Positions 1-5,526 of a stretch of DNA of 11,284 nt are shown here, one piece after another. Each line of letters begins with the position of its first letter. The first letter of the stretch is position 1. The stretch spans positions 1 to 11,284 of the forward strand of contig CANHNT010000036.1 of assembly GCA_947461985.1 (NCBI GenBank), written 5' to 3'. The notes under the pieces are model-generated. The model saw nothing but the letters and a program-made list of their open reading frames with translations. It had not been told where the DNA came from and ran no database searches. A program made the translations under genes and the position numbers. The DNA comes from Bacteroidota bacterium (lineage in GTDB: Bacteria; Bacteroidota; Bacteroidia; Chitinophagales; Chitinophagaceae).

Positions 1-1122
1 GCTGTTGGATACGCATTAGCCAATGATATTTTTGCGCCAATCCATTTTCCTTCGTTTCGTCAATCAGCAATGGATGGTTATGCAATTCGATATGAAGATT
101 TTTTAGCATCTAATTCATTTATTGTTCAAGATGAAATTCAAGCAGGAGAAAATGCAACTATTGTTTTAGAAAAGGGAAATGCAATCAGAATTTTTACGGG
201 TGCTAAAGTGCCTGATGGTGCAGATACTGTGGTACAACAAGAAGCCACTGAAGAAATTCCAACTATAACAAATCCAAATTCCAAAACGATCAACATACAA
301 CTTGCCACTTTCAACTCCAATATAAGAAGTGTGGGTTCACAATGTAAATGCAATGATTTAATTTTAAAAAAAGGAACTTCGCTTCAAGCAGGAACGATTT
401 CCTTATTAGCGAATTTAGGCATTCAAAAAATAAATGTTTTTCAAAAGCCAAGAATTTGCATTTTAAATACTGGAAAAGAATTATTGAAATTAGGCAACTC
501 TTTGCAAGATGGAAAAGTGTATGAAAGTAATTCGTTTAGTTTAGTACATGTACTCAAACAAATGCACATAGATATTACAGAAATTTCTTGGGTGGATGAT
601 GATTTAGCAAAAACAATAAAGGCTGTTGAACAAGCATTCCTTCAATGCGAATTTTTATTAGTAACAGGTGGCGTTTCTGTTGGTGATTATGATTTTGTGT
701 TGGAATCTTTACAACAAAATAATGTTGAAATTATTTTTCATAAACTCAAACAAAAACCTGGAAAGCCTTTATTATTTGGCAAAAAAGAAAATAAATTTAT
801 TTTTGGTTTACCCGGTAATCCTGCATCTGTATTGACTTGCTTTTATCAATATGTTTATCCAGCATTACGTCAATACATCGGATTTTCTTCTGTTGATTTA
901 TTGAAAATAAATTTATCCATTTTAAATAGTTATTCTAAAAAAGCTGGATTGACCCATTTTTTAAAAGCAATTGTTCATGAAGACACTGTTGAAATTTTAG
1001 ACCATCAAGAGTCCTATAAAATGAATTCATTTGCTGTAGCGAATGCTTTAGTTGAAATTGATGCAGAAAAAGAAGTGGTTGAAAAAGGTGAATTAGTGAA
1101 AGTATATGTACTTCCTAATTAG
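1..1122 (+). CDS. moeA: Molybdopterin molybdenumtransferase MoeA (5' partial)
   Basis: MoeA inserts molybdenum into adenylylated molybdopterin in the cytoplasm, a late step of Moco synthesis. The reading frame is open from base 1, so the start lies upstream; 373 residues are present and roughly 20-30 N-terminal residues are missing compared with the usual 390-410. The family signature SAMDGYAIR sits at residues 22-30 of the visible part. Further matches are TGAKVPDGADTVVQQE, NTGKEL, the MPT-binding-type VTGGVSVGDYDFV, KQKPGKPLLFG and GLPGNPASVLTCF. The C-terminal domain IV is short but ends naturally at TAG 1120-1122. The stop codon's last two bases begin an R1 repeat. It is the first visible gene of a co-directional Moco cluster. 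An internal ATG at 70 is the first Met in view but lies inside the conserved motif, so it is not the true start. Identification is firm. Confidence 0.96.
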   Translation, partial: AVGYALANDIFAPIHFPSFRQSAMDGYAIRYEDFLASNSFIVQDEIQAGENATIVLEKGNAIRIFTGAKVPDGADTVVQQEATEEIPTITNPNSKTINIQLATFNSNIRSVGSQCKCNDLILKKGTSLQAGTISLLANLGIQKINVFQKPRICILNTGKELLKLGNSLQDGKVYESNSFSLVHVLKQMHIDITEISWVDDDLAKTIKAVEQAFLQCEFLLVTGGVSVGDYDFVLESLQQNNVEIIFHKLKQKPGKPLLFGKKENKFIFGLPGNPASVLTCFYQYVYPALRQYIGFSSVDLLKINLSILNSYSKKAGLTHFLKAIVHEDTVEILDHQESYKMNSFAVANALVEIDAEKEVVEKGELVKVYVLPN

Positions 1123-1144
1123 CCTCCCTGCCCTCCAAAGGAGG
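1121..1144 (+). repeat. R1 repeat, copy 1 (GGAGG hairpin element)
   Basis: The sequence AGCCTCCCTGCCCTCC followed by AAAGGAGG is shared with copies at 2735-2768 and, on the other strand, 8312-8340. The 3' half folds as a small hairpin (CCTCC, loop AAA, GGAGG). It begins on the last two bases of the moeA stop codon. Its GGAGG looks like a Shine-Dalgarno site 4 nt before an ATG at 1148, but that frame closes after 19 codons and is probably a by-product. Confidence 0.85.
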
Positions 1145-1170
1145 ATTATGAAAATCTTACTTTTTTCTTC

Positions 1171-1214
1171 TTTCAGTTTGTGCTTTCTTTGTGTTTTCGT
1201 GGCTTAGTGACAAA
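1171..1214 (+). repeat. R2 repeat, copy 1 (TTTGTG-rich element)
   Basis: This stretch (GTTTGTGCTTTCTTTGTG, then TTTTCGTGGCTTAGTGACAAA) aligns with the reverse complement of 8261-8300 over about 38 nt with one gap. Each copy lies just 3' of an R1 copy in the same relative orientation. Its 3' end abuts the likely ATG of the following transporter gene, so it forms that gene's immediate leader. Confidence 0.75.
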
Positions 1215-1937
1215 ATGGAAATTTATTTTTACATATTACTATTTATTATAGCACTCCTATATGCAAGTGTTGGACACGGAGGTGCATCAGGCTATTTAGC
1301 ATTAATGGGCATTTGGGGCATATCACAAGTGACAGCCAAGCCAGTTGCTTTAACTTTAAATTGTGTTGTTTCATTCATCGCATTTGTTTCATTTTACAAA
1401 AAAGGTTATTTTAATTGGAAGCTTTTTTTATACCTCATATTAGGTTCAATTCCATTTGCTTATTTAGGTGGTTCGTTTTCAATTTCAGATAAGTATTATA
1501 AAATAATTTTAGGCATACTTTTATTTCTTACGTCAATTCGTTTTTTTACTCCTCAAAAAGAAAATGAAAAAATCGCAGAACCAAACTATTATTATCTAAT
1601 TTTTACAGGCGCTGTTATTGGTTTTGTTTCAGGATTAATTGGCATTGGAGGTGGCATTATTTTATCGCCATTTTTATTATTGATGAAATGGAGTGATATT
1701 AAAACCACATCAGGCATTAGTGCCTTATTTATTTTTGTCAATTCCATTGCTGGCCTGTTTGCTTTATTTCAAAAAGGTTTTACGTATTCTTCTGAAATGA
1801 TTGTAATGGCTTCCATTACCATTATAGGTGGTGTAATTGGTTCAATTATTGGTTCTCATTTTGTATCCAATGCTATGCTAAAAAAAGTACTGGCCTTTGT
1901 GCTGATAGTTGCTTCAATAAAATTAATTTTGGTGTAA
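1215..1937 (+). CDS. TauE/SafE-family membrane transporter (probable sulfite/sulfur anion exporter)
   Basis: This is a 240-residue inner-membrane protein with about seven or eight hydrophobic segments. It has the two repeated glycine-rich signatures of the TauE/SafE family: ASVGHGGASGYLALM near residues 17-31 and GLIGIGGGIILSPFLL near 140-155. Family members move sulfite, sulfoacetate or related small anions; the substrate here cannot be read from sequence. I chose ATG 1215 because it opens directly on the first membrane helix. A GTG at 1191 extends the frame by eight residues, but those codons lie inside repeat R2. The stop (1935-1937) is immediately followed by the mobA ATG, indicating co-transcription. 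Its place between moeA and mobA suggests a link to Moco enzymes or sulfur handling, for example exporting sulfite, but this is inference. Other TauE/SafE substrates remain possible. Confidence 0.85.
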   Translation: MEIYFYILLFIIALLYASVGHGGASGYLALMGIWGISQVTAKPVALTLNCVVSFIAFVSFYKKGYFNWKLFLYLILGSIPFAYLGGSFSISDKYYKIILGILLFLTSIRFFTPQKENEKIAEPNYYYLIFTGAVIGFVSGLIGIGGGIILSPFLLLMKWSDIKTTSGISALFIFVNSIAGLFALFQKGFTYSSEMIVMASITIIGGVIGSIIGSHFVSNAMLKKVLAFVLIVASIKLILV

Positions 1938-2504
1938 ATGGATTTAAACATTTATATTTTAGCTGGTGGAAAAAGTTCTCGAATGGGAACTGATAAAGCA
2001 ACTACATTGTTTCATGGAAAGCAAATGATTCAACATGTGATAGATATTGTTACGCTCATTTCATCCAATATTTTTATTTTATCAAATCATGAAAGCCACA
2101 CCCAATTTGGATTTGAATGTATTAAAGATGAAATAAAAGATGTTGGACCTGCAGGAGGTATTGATGCCATGTTGCATCATACCCATCAAAAAAAAAATAT
2201 TTTAGTAAGTTGCGATATGCCTTTTTTAGATACATTATCCATTCAAAAAATAATACATGCAAGTGAGGATTATGATATTACAATTCCTTTATTAAACAAT
2301 TATCCTGAAGCATTAATAGGTAATTATCATCAATCATGTAAATCAACATGGAGAAGTGAATTATTAAAAGGAGAACGAAAATTGAGTACGTTAATTTCTA
2401 ATTTTAATACCCATTTTATGGATGGAAATGAATTACAAAAACAAAATCCATTATTGTTTAGTAATTTTAATTCGTTGAAAGATATTGAAGCACATGGACA
2501 ATAA
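1938..2504 (+). CDS. mobA: Molybdenum cofactor guanylyltransferase MobA
   Basis: MobA joins GMP from GTP to Mo-molybdopterin to give the guanine dinucleotide cofactor. The protein has 188 residues, close to the usual 190-200. The nucleotide-binding motif LAGGKSSRMGTDKA lies at residues 8-21, a GPAGGIDAML motif at 70-79 (usual form GPLAGI), and the metal-binding Asp in SCDMPFLD near residue 93. The C-terminal FSNFNSLKDIEA at 174-185 corresponds to the family's FxNINTPED-like end. It starts directly after the TauE/SafE stop, and its 3' end overlaps the moaD start by 11 nt, so translation is likely coupled. A CTP-using homologue (MocA-type) is a less likely alternative, since the fold and motifs are shared. 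The family is clear; the exact nucleotide specificity is inferred. Confidence 0.92.
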   Translation: MDLNIYILAGGKSSRMGTDKATTLFHGKQMIQHVIDIVTLISSNIFILSNHESHTQFGFECIKDEIKDVGPAGGIDAMLHHTHQKKNILVSCDMPFLDTLSIQKIIHASEDYDITIPLLNNYPEALIGNYHQSCKSTWRSELLKGERKLSTLISNFNTHFMDGNELQKQNPLLFSNFNSLKDIEAHGQ

Positions 2505-2733
2505 AATTAAAATAAAACTATTCGGCAATTTATCTGAATTAGTCAATACACATGAGATATGGATTGATTTTAAATCAACATTTTTCGAATTAAAAGCTGA
2601 ATTGTTTTTACAATTTCCCATGTTTGAAAACAAAGAATTTGTTTTTGCTATCAATCAAAAAATAACGCATGAAAATATACTCATTAACCAAAATGCTGAA
2701 ATAGCTTTGTTGCCTCCATTTTCGGGTGGATAA
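2494..2733 (+). CDS. moaD: Molybdopterin synthase small subunit MoaD
   Basis: MoaD is the ubiquitin-like sulfur carrier of molybdopterin synthase. Its C-terminal glycine is adenylated by MoeB, converted to a thiocarboxylate, and donates sulfur within the MoaD-MoaE complex. The protein has 79 residues from ATG 2494, typical for the family. It opens with IKIKLFGNLSEL, the usual first strand and turn, and ends in LLPPFSGG with the essential Gly-Gly exactly at the C-terminus. A TTG at 2485 would add three residues but is less likely. The gene overlaps mobA by 11 nt. The next gene is the partner MoeB and moaE follows, which makes the assignment to Moco rather than thiamine (ThiS) strong. An R1 repeat follows the stop codon by one base. 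Confidence 0.93.
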   Translation: MDNKIKIKLFGNLSELVNTHEIWIDFKSTFFELKAELFLQFPMFENKEFVFAINQKITHENILINQNAEIALLPPFSGG

Positions 2734-2734
2734 T

Positions 2735-2768
2735 AGCCTCCCTGCCCTCCAAAGGAGGGTTCTGAAAA
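2735..2768 (+). repeat. R1 repeat, copy 2
   Basis: AGCCTCCCTGCCCTCC followed by AAAGGAGGGTTCTGAAAA matches copy 1 exactly over the first 24 bases. CCCTCC-AAA-GGAGGG makes a 6-bp stem with a 3-nt loop. It fills most of the 45-nt gap between moaD and moeB and starts one base after the moaD stop. There is no R2 partner here. Confidence 0.85.
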
Positions 2769-2778
2769 ATTTAAAAAC

Positions 2779-3807
2779 ATGCAACGATTCATACGACAAA
2801 CAATACTTCCAAAATTTGGAGATGAGGCTCAACAAAAATTGTTGAACAGTAAAGTATTGGTTATAGGTGCTGGCGGTTTAGGTTGTCCTTGTTTACAATA
2901 TTTAGTGTCGTGTGGCATTGGTACAATTGGTATTGTGGATGGCGACATAATAGATATTTCAAATCTTCAACGTCAAATTTTGTTTACAACAAATGACATT
3001 GGAGAAAATAAATCTATCATAGTAAAAGAAAAATTAAAAGACATTCATCCATCAACGAAAATAGATTCGTTTCCTTTTTATATTGATGAAAAAAATGCCA
3101 TTGATTTAATATCAAAATATAATGTTGTGGTAGATTGTACGGATGATTTTAAAACAAGGTATTTAATAAATGATGTTTGTGCAGAATTATCAATGCCTTT
3201 AATTTTTGGAGCTAATTATCAGTTTGAAGGACAGATTGCTGTTTTTAAAATGGATGACTCTACAATTAATTTAAGAGATGTTTTTCCAACGCCACCTAAA
3301 CAAGCCATGCGATGTGAAGAAGCTGGTGCATTGGGCGCTGTATTAGGTATATTGGGCTCCTTACAAGCATTAGAAACTATCAAATTAATTACTGAACAAA
3401 AAGATGGTTTGAATAATGAAATGTTGTATCTGAACTTAATGAAATATGAAACGATAAAAATTAAAATCTCCAAAAAGATGTCCGATGTTAGATGTCCGAT
3501 GTCAGGAAATACAATTATTGATTTGAATGTAGAAGAATTTATAGGAAAAATAAATAATCCGATGGTTCAACTTATTGATGTAAGAAATGAAATTGAAATT
3601 CCTAAAGTCGATTTTGAATGTATCCAAATTCCTTTACCGATTTTGAAAGAAAATATTCATTTAATAAACAAAGAAAAAGAAATTGTGTTGTTTTGCCATA
3701 TTGGCGTTCGAAGTTTAGAAGCATTAGAACTATTACAAGATGAATTCGATTTTAAGCATGTATCCCATTTAAAAGGTGGCATTATGAAATATTTTTCGAT
3801 GAAATAA
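2779..3807 (+). CDS. moeB: MoeB-type adenylyltransferase fused to a rhodanese domain
   Basis: The protein activates the MoaD C-terminus with ATP, and its rhodanese domain probably supplies the sulfur, as in MoeZ/MOCS3. Residues 1-230 form the ThiF/E1-like domain: the nucleotide loop VIGAGGLGCP at 28-37, SNLQRQILF at 61-69, the Mg/ATP Asp in DCTDDF at 119-124, and a conserved Cys179 in RCEEAGALG. Residues 245-342 form a short rhodanese domain with LIDVRNE at 265-271, active loop CHIGVRS at 306-312 (Cys306 catalytic), and HLKGG at 330-334. The two CxxC zinc pairs of classical MoeB are not intact: NLRDVFPTPP stands where the first is expected, and CPMSG near 239-243 resembles a broken CPxCG. The linker at residues 233-243 is encoded by repeat R3. 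The start ATG 2779 precedes the family's usual RFIRQTILP opening. Confidence in the family is high; HesA/ThiF naming is an alternative. Confidence 0.93.
   Translation: MQRFIRQTILPKFGDEAQQKLLNSKVLVIGAGGLGCPCLQYLVSCGIGTIGIVDGDIIDISNLQRQILFTTNDIGENKSIIVKEKLKDIHPSTKIDSFPFYIDEKNAIDLISKYNVVVDCTDDFKTRYLINDVCAELSMPLIFGANYQFEGQIAVFKMDDSTINLRDVFPTPPKQAMRCEEAGALGAVLGILGSLQALETIKLITEQKDGLNNEMLYLNLMKYETIKIKISKKMSDVRCPMSGNTIIDLNVEEFIGKINNPMVQLIDVRNEIEIPKVDFECIQIPLPILKENIHLINKEKEIVLFCHIGVRSLEALELLQDEFDFKHVSHLKGGIMKYFSMK
3477..3506 (+). repeat. R3 repeat, copy 1, inside moeB
   Basis: Two tandem 14-nt units, GATGTCCGATGTTA and GATGTCCGATGTCA, are read in frame as part of the linker between the ThiF and rhodanese domains. 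The element differs at about 3 of 26 positions from the reverse complement of the copy next to the atpA stop codon (5499-5525). A third, more diverged copy lies after atpE. Confidence 0.8.
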
Positions 3808-3818
3808 AAATAAAATGT

Positions 3819-4262
3819 ATGAGTGAAAAAAAACCAAAAAAAGTTTTAATGCAAGGTGCCATTTCACCTGAATTTATTGGCAACAGCATTGCTAAACACC
3901 AATCTAAAAAAAACATTGGTGCGCATAGTATTTTTTTAGGACAAGTAAGAAATGATATAATTGATAATAAAGAAGTAATCGCCATTGATTATTCTTGTTA
4001 TGAAGAAATGGCAAATACTACGTTTTTTTCAATACGTGAAGCGCTGTTTCAAAAATACAATTTGACCTGTATGCACATTTATCACAGTGTTGGAATTGTA
4101 AAAGCTGGAGAAATATGTTTGTTTGTTTTCACTTCATCACCACATAGAAAAGATGCCATTGATGCGTGTGAAGAAATTGTAGAACGTATCAAAAAAGAAG
4201 CACCTGTTTGGGGTAAAGAAATGTTTGATGATGAAGAGGGTGCTTGGAAAGTGAATACTTAA
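3819..4262 (+). CDS. moaE: Molybdopterin synthase catalytic subunit MoaE
   Basis: MoaE is the large subunit of molybdopterin synthase; it binds precursor Z (cPMP) and receives sulfur from MoaD to form the dithiolene. The 147-residue length matches the family. Motifs are GAHSIFLGQVRND near 34-46, IDYSCYEEMA near 57-66, IYHSVGIVKAGE near 87-98, SSPHRKDAIDACEEIVERIKKEAPVWGKE near 106-134, and W-x-V-N at the end. In the last motif E. coli has two active-site lysines in LK..APFWK; the first is kept, while the second is replaced by Gly with a Lys one place later (WGKE). ATG 3819 was chosen; an ATG at 3815 is out of frame and stops at once. It lies 11 nt after moeB and closes the Moco cluster. Confidence 0.93.
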   Translation: MSEKKPKKVLMQGAISPEFIGNSIAKHQSKKNIGAHSIFLGQVRNDIIDNKEVIAIDYSCYEEMANTTFFSIREALFQKYNLTCMHIYHSVGIVKAGEICLFVFTSSPHRKDAIDACEEIVERIKKEAPVWGKEMFDDEEGAWKVNT

Positions 4263-4331
4263 ATAAAAAAATCCATCTCAAACCACCAACATCAAGCATC
4301 GAACACTATCTTTGTCAAAATCAAAAAATTC

Positions 4332-5045
4332 ATGCTTCCAAAATACAAAAGAGTTCTACTAAAATTATCAGGCGAAAGTTTAATGGGTGATAAAAGCTTC
4401 GGTTTAGATCCACAAATGTTGTTGCAATATGCGATGGATATTAAATCAATTACCGATTTAGGCGTTCAAGTAGCATTAGTTATTGGAGGTGGAAACATTT
4501 ATCGTGGCATGAATGAAAAAGAAACAGGCATCGAACGTGCACAAGGCGACTATATGGGCATGTTAGCAACTGTTATTAATGGTGTGGCTATGCAGAGTAT
4601 GCTTGAAAAAGTAGGCGTTCAAACTCGTTTACAAAGTGCCATTAAAATGGATCAAGTTGCTGAACCTTACATTCGTAGAAAAGCCTTGCGTCATTTAGAA
4701 AAAGGACGTGTAGTCATTTTTGGAGCTGGTACTGGCAATCCTTATTTTACAACCGACACAGCAGGTTCTCTTCGTGCAGTAGAAATGAGTGCCGATGCTA
4801 TTTTAAAAGGGACTCGTGTTGATGGAATTTATGATGCCGACCCCGAAAAAAATCCGAATGCTGTTAAATTTTCTGACATCACTTTTAATGAAGCCATCAG
4901 CAAAAACTTAAAAGTAATGGATATGACGGCTTTCACACTTTGCCAAGAAAATAAAATGCCCATCATTGTGTTTGATATGAATACGGCAGGTAATTTATTG
5001 CGCATTATTGCAGGTGAATCCATTGGAACCGTTGTAAAAGACTAG
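4332..5045 (+). CDS. pyrH: UMP kinase
   Basis: PyrH phosphorylates UMP to UDP with ATP in pyrimidine nucleotide synthesis; bacterial PyrH belongs to the amino-acid kinase fold and is usually an allosteric hexamer. All expected motifs are present in 237 residues, the normal length: KRVLLKLSGESL at 6-17, IGGGNIYRG at 51-59, GDYMGMLATVING at 72-84, FGAGTGNPYFTTDTA at 130-144, and VDGIYDADPEKNP at 163-175. The start ATG 4332 immediately precedes the conserved KYKRVLLKLSGE. The 69-nt gap from moaE is AT-rich and holds no clear promoter or terminator. No tsf or frr neighbour is present, although those genes often accompany pyrH. It converges on the small - strand gene at 5190, and a copy of repeat R4 follows its stop. 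Confidence 0.97.
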   Translation: MLPKYKRVLLKLSGESLMGDKSFGLDPQMLLQYAMDIKSITDLGVQVALVIGGGNIYRGMNEKETGIERAQGDYMGMLATVINGVAMQSMLEKVGVQTRLQSAIKMDQVAEPYIRRKALRHLEKGRVVIFGAGTGNPYFTTDTAGSLRAVEMSADAILKGTRVDGIYDADPEKNPNAVKFSDITFNEAISKNLKVMDMTAFTLCQENKMPIIVFDMNTAGNLLRIIAGESIGTVVKD

Positions 5046-5061
5046 TTTCATTTTTTGCTAT

Positions 5062-5148
5062 CAAAGACTTTTACTTGATTCATCTTTCGTGGCGCTTGTT
5101 CCACTATTCGGAAATGGCACTGTTCAACGAACTAATTATTTTCAGCTT
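5062..5148 (+). repeat. R4 repeat, copy A
   Basis: About 87 nt between pyrH and the small membrane protein gene align with the reverse complement of 9941-10025. Shared blocks are CAAAG-CTTTT near the start, CTATTCGGAA-TGGCA in the middle (near 5103-5119), AACGAACT (near 5126-5133) and TTCAGCTT at the end. It is more diverged than copy B and its internal hairpin is mostly lost. I see no gene in the rest of the 5046-5189 gap. Confidence 0.75.
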
Positions 5149-5189
5149 GTCAATTTCACATTGATAATATAAAATTCGTAATTGAATCC

Positions 5190-5417
5190 CTATCTTGTTA
5201 TCACATAATAAATAACATAAAACCATCCACAAAATGCATGAAAAATTGCCCAAAGGATTGATTTGTTTCTACTCCACGACGCAACAATAGCAATAATGGT
5301 GCCTACACCAATTCCACTAATCGAAACAGATTTATCAAAAAAAGGTGCTGCGTCATTTGCAAATAATGGACAAGAAATTGAAACCATTAATAGCAATAAA
5401 ATTATACTATTTTTCAT
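5190..5417 (-). CDS. Small unknown membrane protein with signal peptide
   Basis: This is a 75-residue protein I do not recognise as a named family. Residues 1-20 look like a signal peptide (K3, hydrophobic stretch IILLLLMVSIS, then CPLFA before NDAAP). The mature part has two likely membrane segments, about 33-47 (SISGIGVGTIIAIVA) and 53-72, separated by the basic SWSRNK turn; the second is rich in aromatics (LWAIFHAFCGWFYVIYY). Such a helical hairpin suggests an inner-membrane peptide of unknown role. It is on the same strand as the atp operon but lies downstream of the operon terminator, so it should have its own promoter. The Cys at 16 is not in a good lipobox. It is likely real because of the clean signal peptide and topology, though a small ORF of this length could be fortuitous. 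Confidence 0.65.
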   Translation of the reverse strand: MKNSIILLLLMVSISCPLFANDAAPFFDKSVSISGIGVGTIIAIVASWSRNKSILWAIFHAFCGWFYVIYYVITR

Positions 5418-5457
5418 TGCATAAATATATAATTATTTCACAAATATCTATTCAAAA

Positions 5458-5487
5458 AAAATCCCACACTTTACAGCATGGGATTTT
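5458..5487 (-). terminator. Intrinsic terminator of the atp operon
   Basis: AAAATCCCA (5458-5466) and TGGGATTTT (5479-5487) form a perfect 9-bp stem around a 12-nt loop. Read on the - strand, the stem ends in GGGA followed by a run of seven T. It lies about 40 nt past the atpA stop and before the small gene at 5417. Confidence 0.85.
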
Positions 5488-5498
5488 AGTATTTCTTA

Positions 5499-5525
5499 AC
5501 ATCGGACAACAAACATCCGACATCG
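5499..5525 (-). repeat. R3 repeat, copy 2
   Basis: Read on the - strand this is GATGTCGGATGTTT then GTTGTCCGATGT, two 14-nt-type units matching the moeB copy with about three mismatches. It begins one base after the atpA stop codon and lies between that stop and the terminator, so it is transcribed as part of the atp 3' end. Confidence 0.78.
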
Positions 5526-5526
5526 T

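Noticed and set aside
1148..1207. A 19-codon ORF with a GGAGG site 4 nt upstream and a hydrophobic, leader-like sequence.
   Set aside because: The GGAGG belongs to repeat R1 and much of the coding part to R2; both recur elsewhere without an ORF, so the frame is probably accidental.
1191..1214. GTG start adding eight residues to the TauE/SafE protein.
   Set aside because: The extra codons lie inside repeat R2, and ATG 1215 opens directly on the first membrane helix.
4263..4331. A stretch with CAACATCAAGCATCGAACAC before pyrH that faintly recalls R3.
   Set aside because: Too few matching positions and no tandem 14-nt units.
5034..5074. GTAAAAG and CTTTTAC inverted repeat after pyrH as a possible terminator.
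   Set aside because: The stem is AT-rich with a mismatch and overlaps the pyrH coding end; no T run follows.
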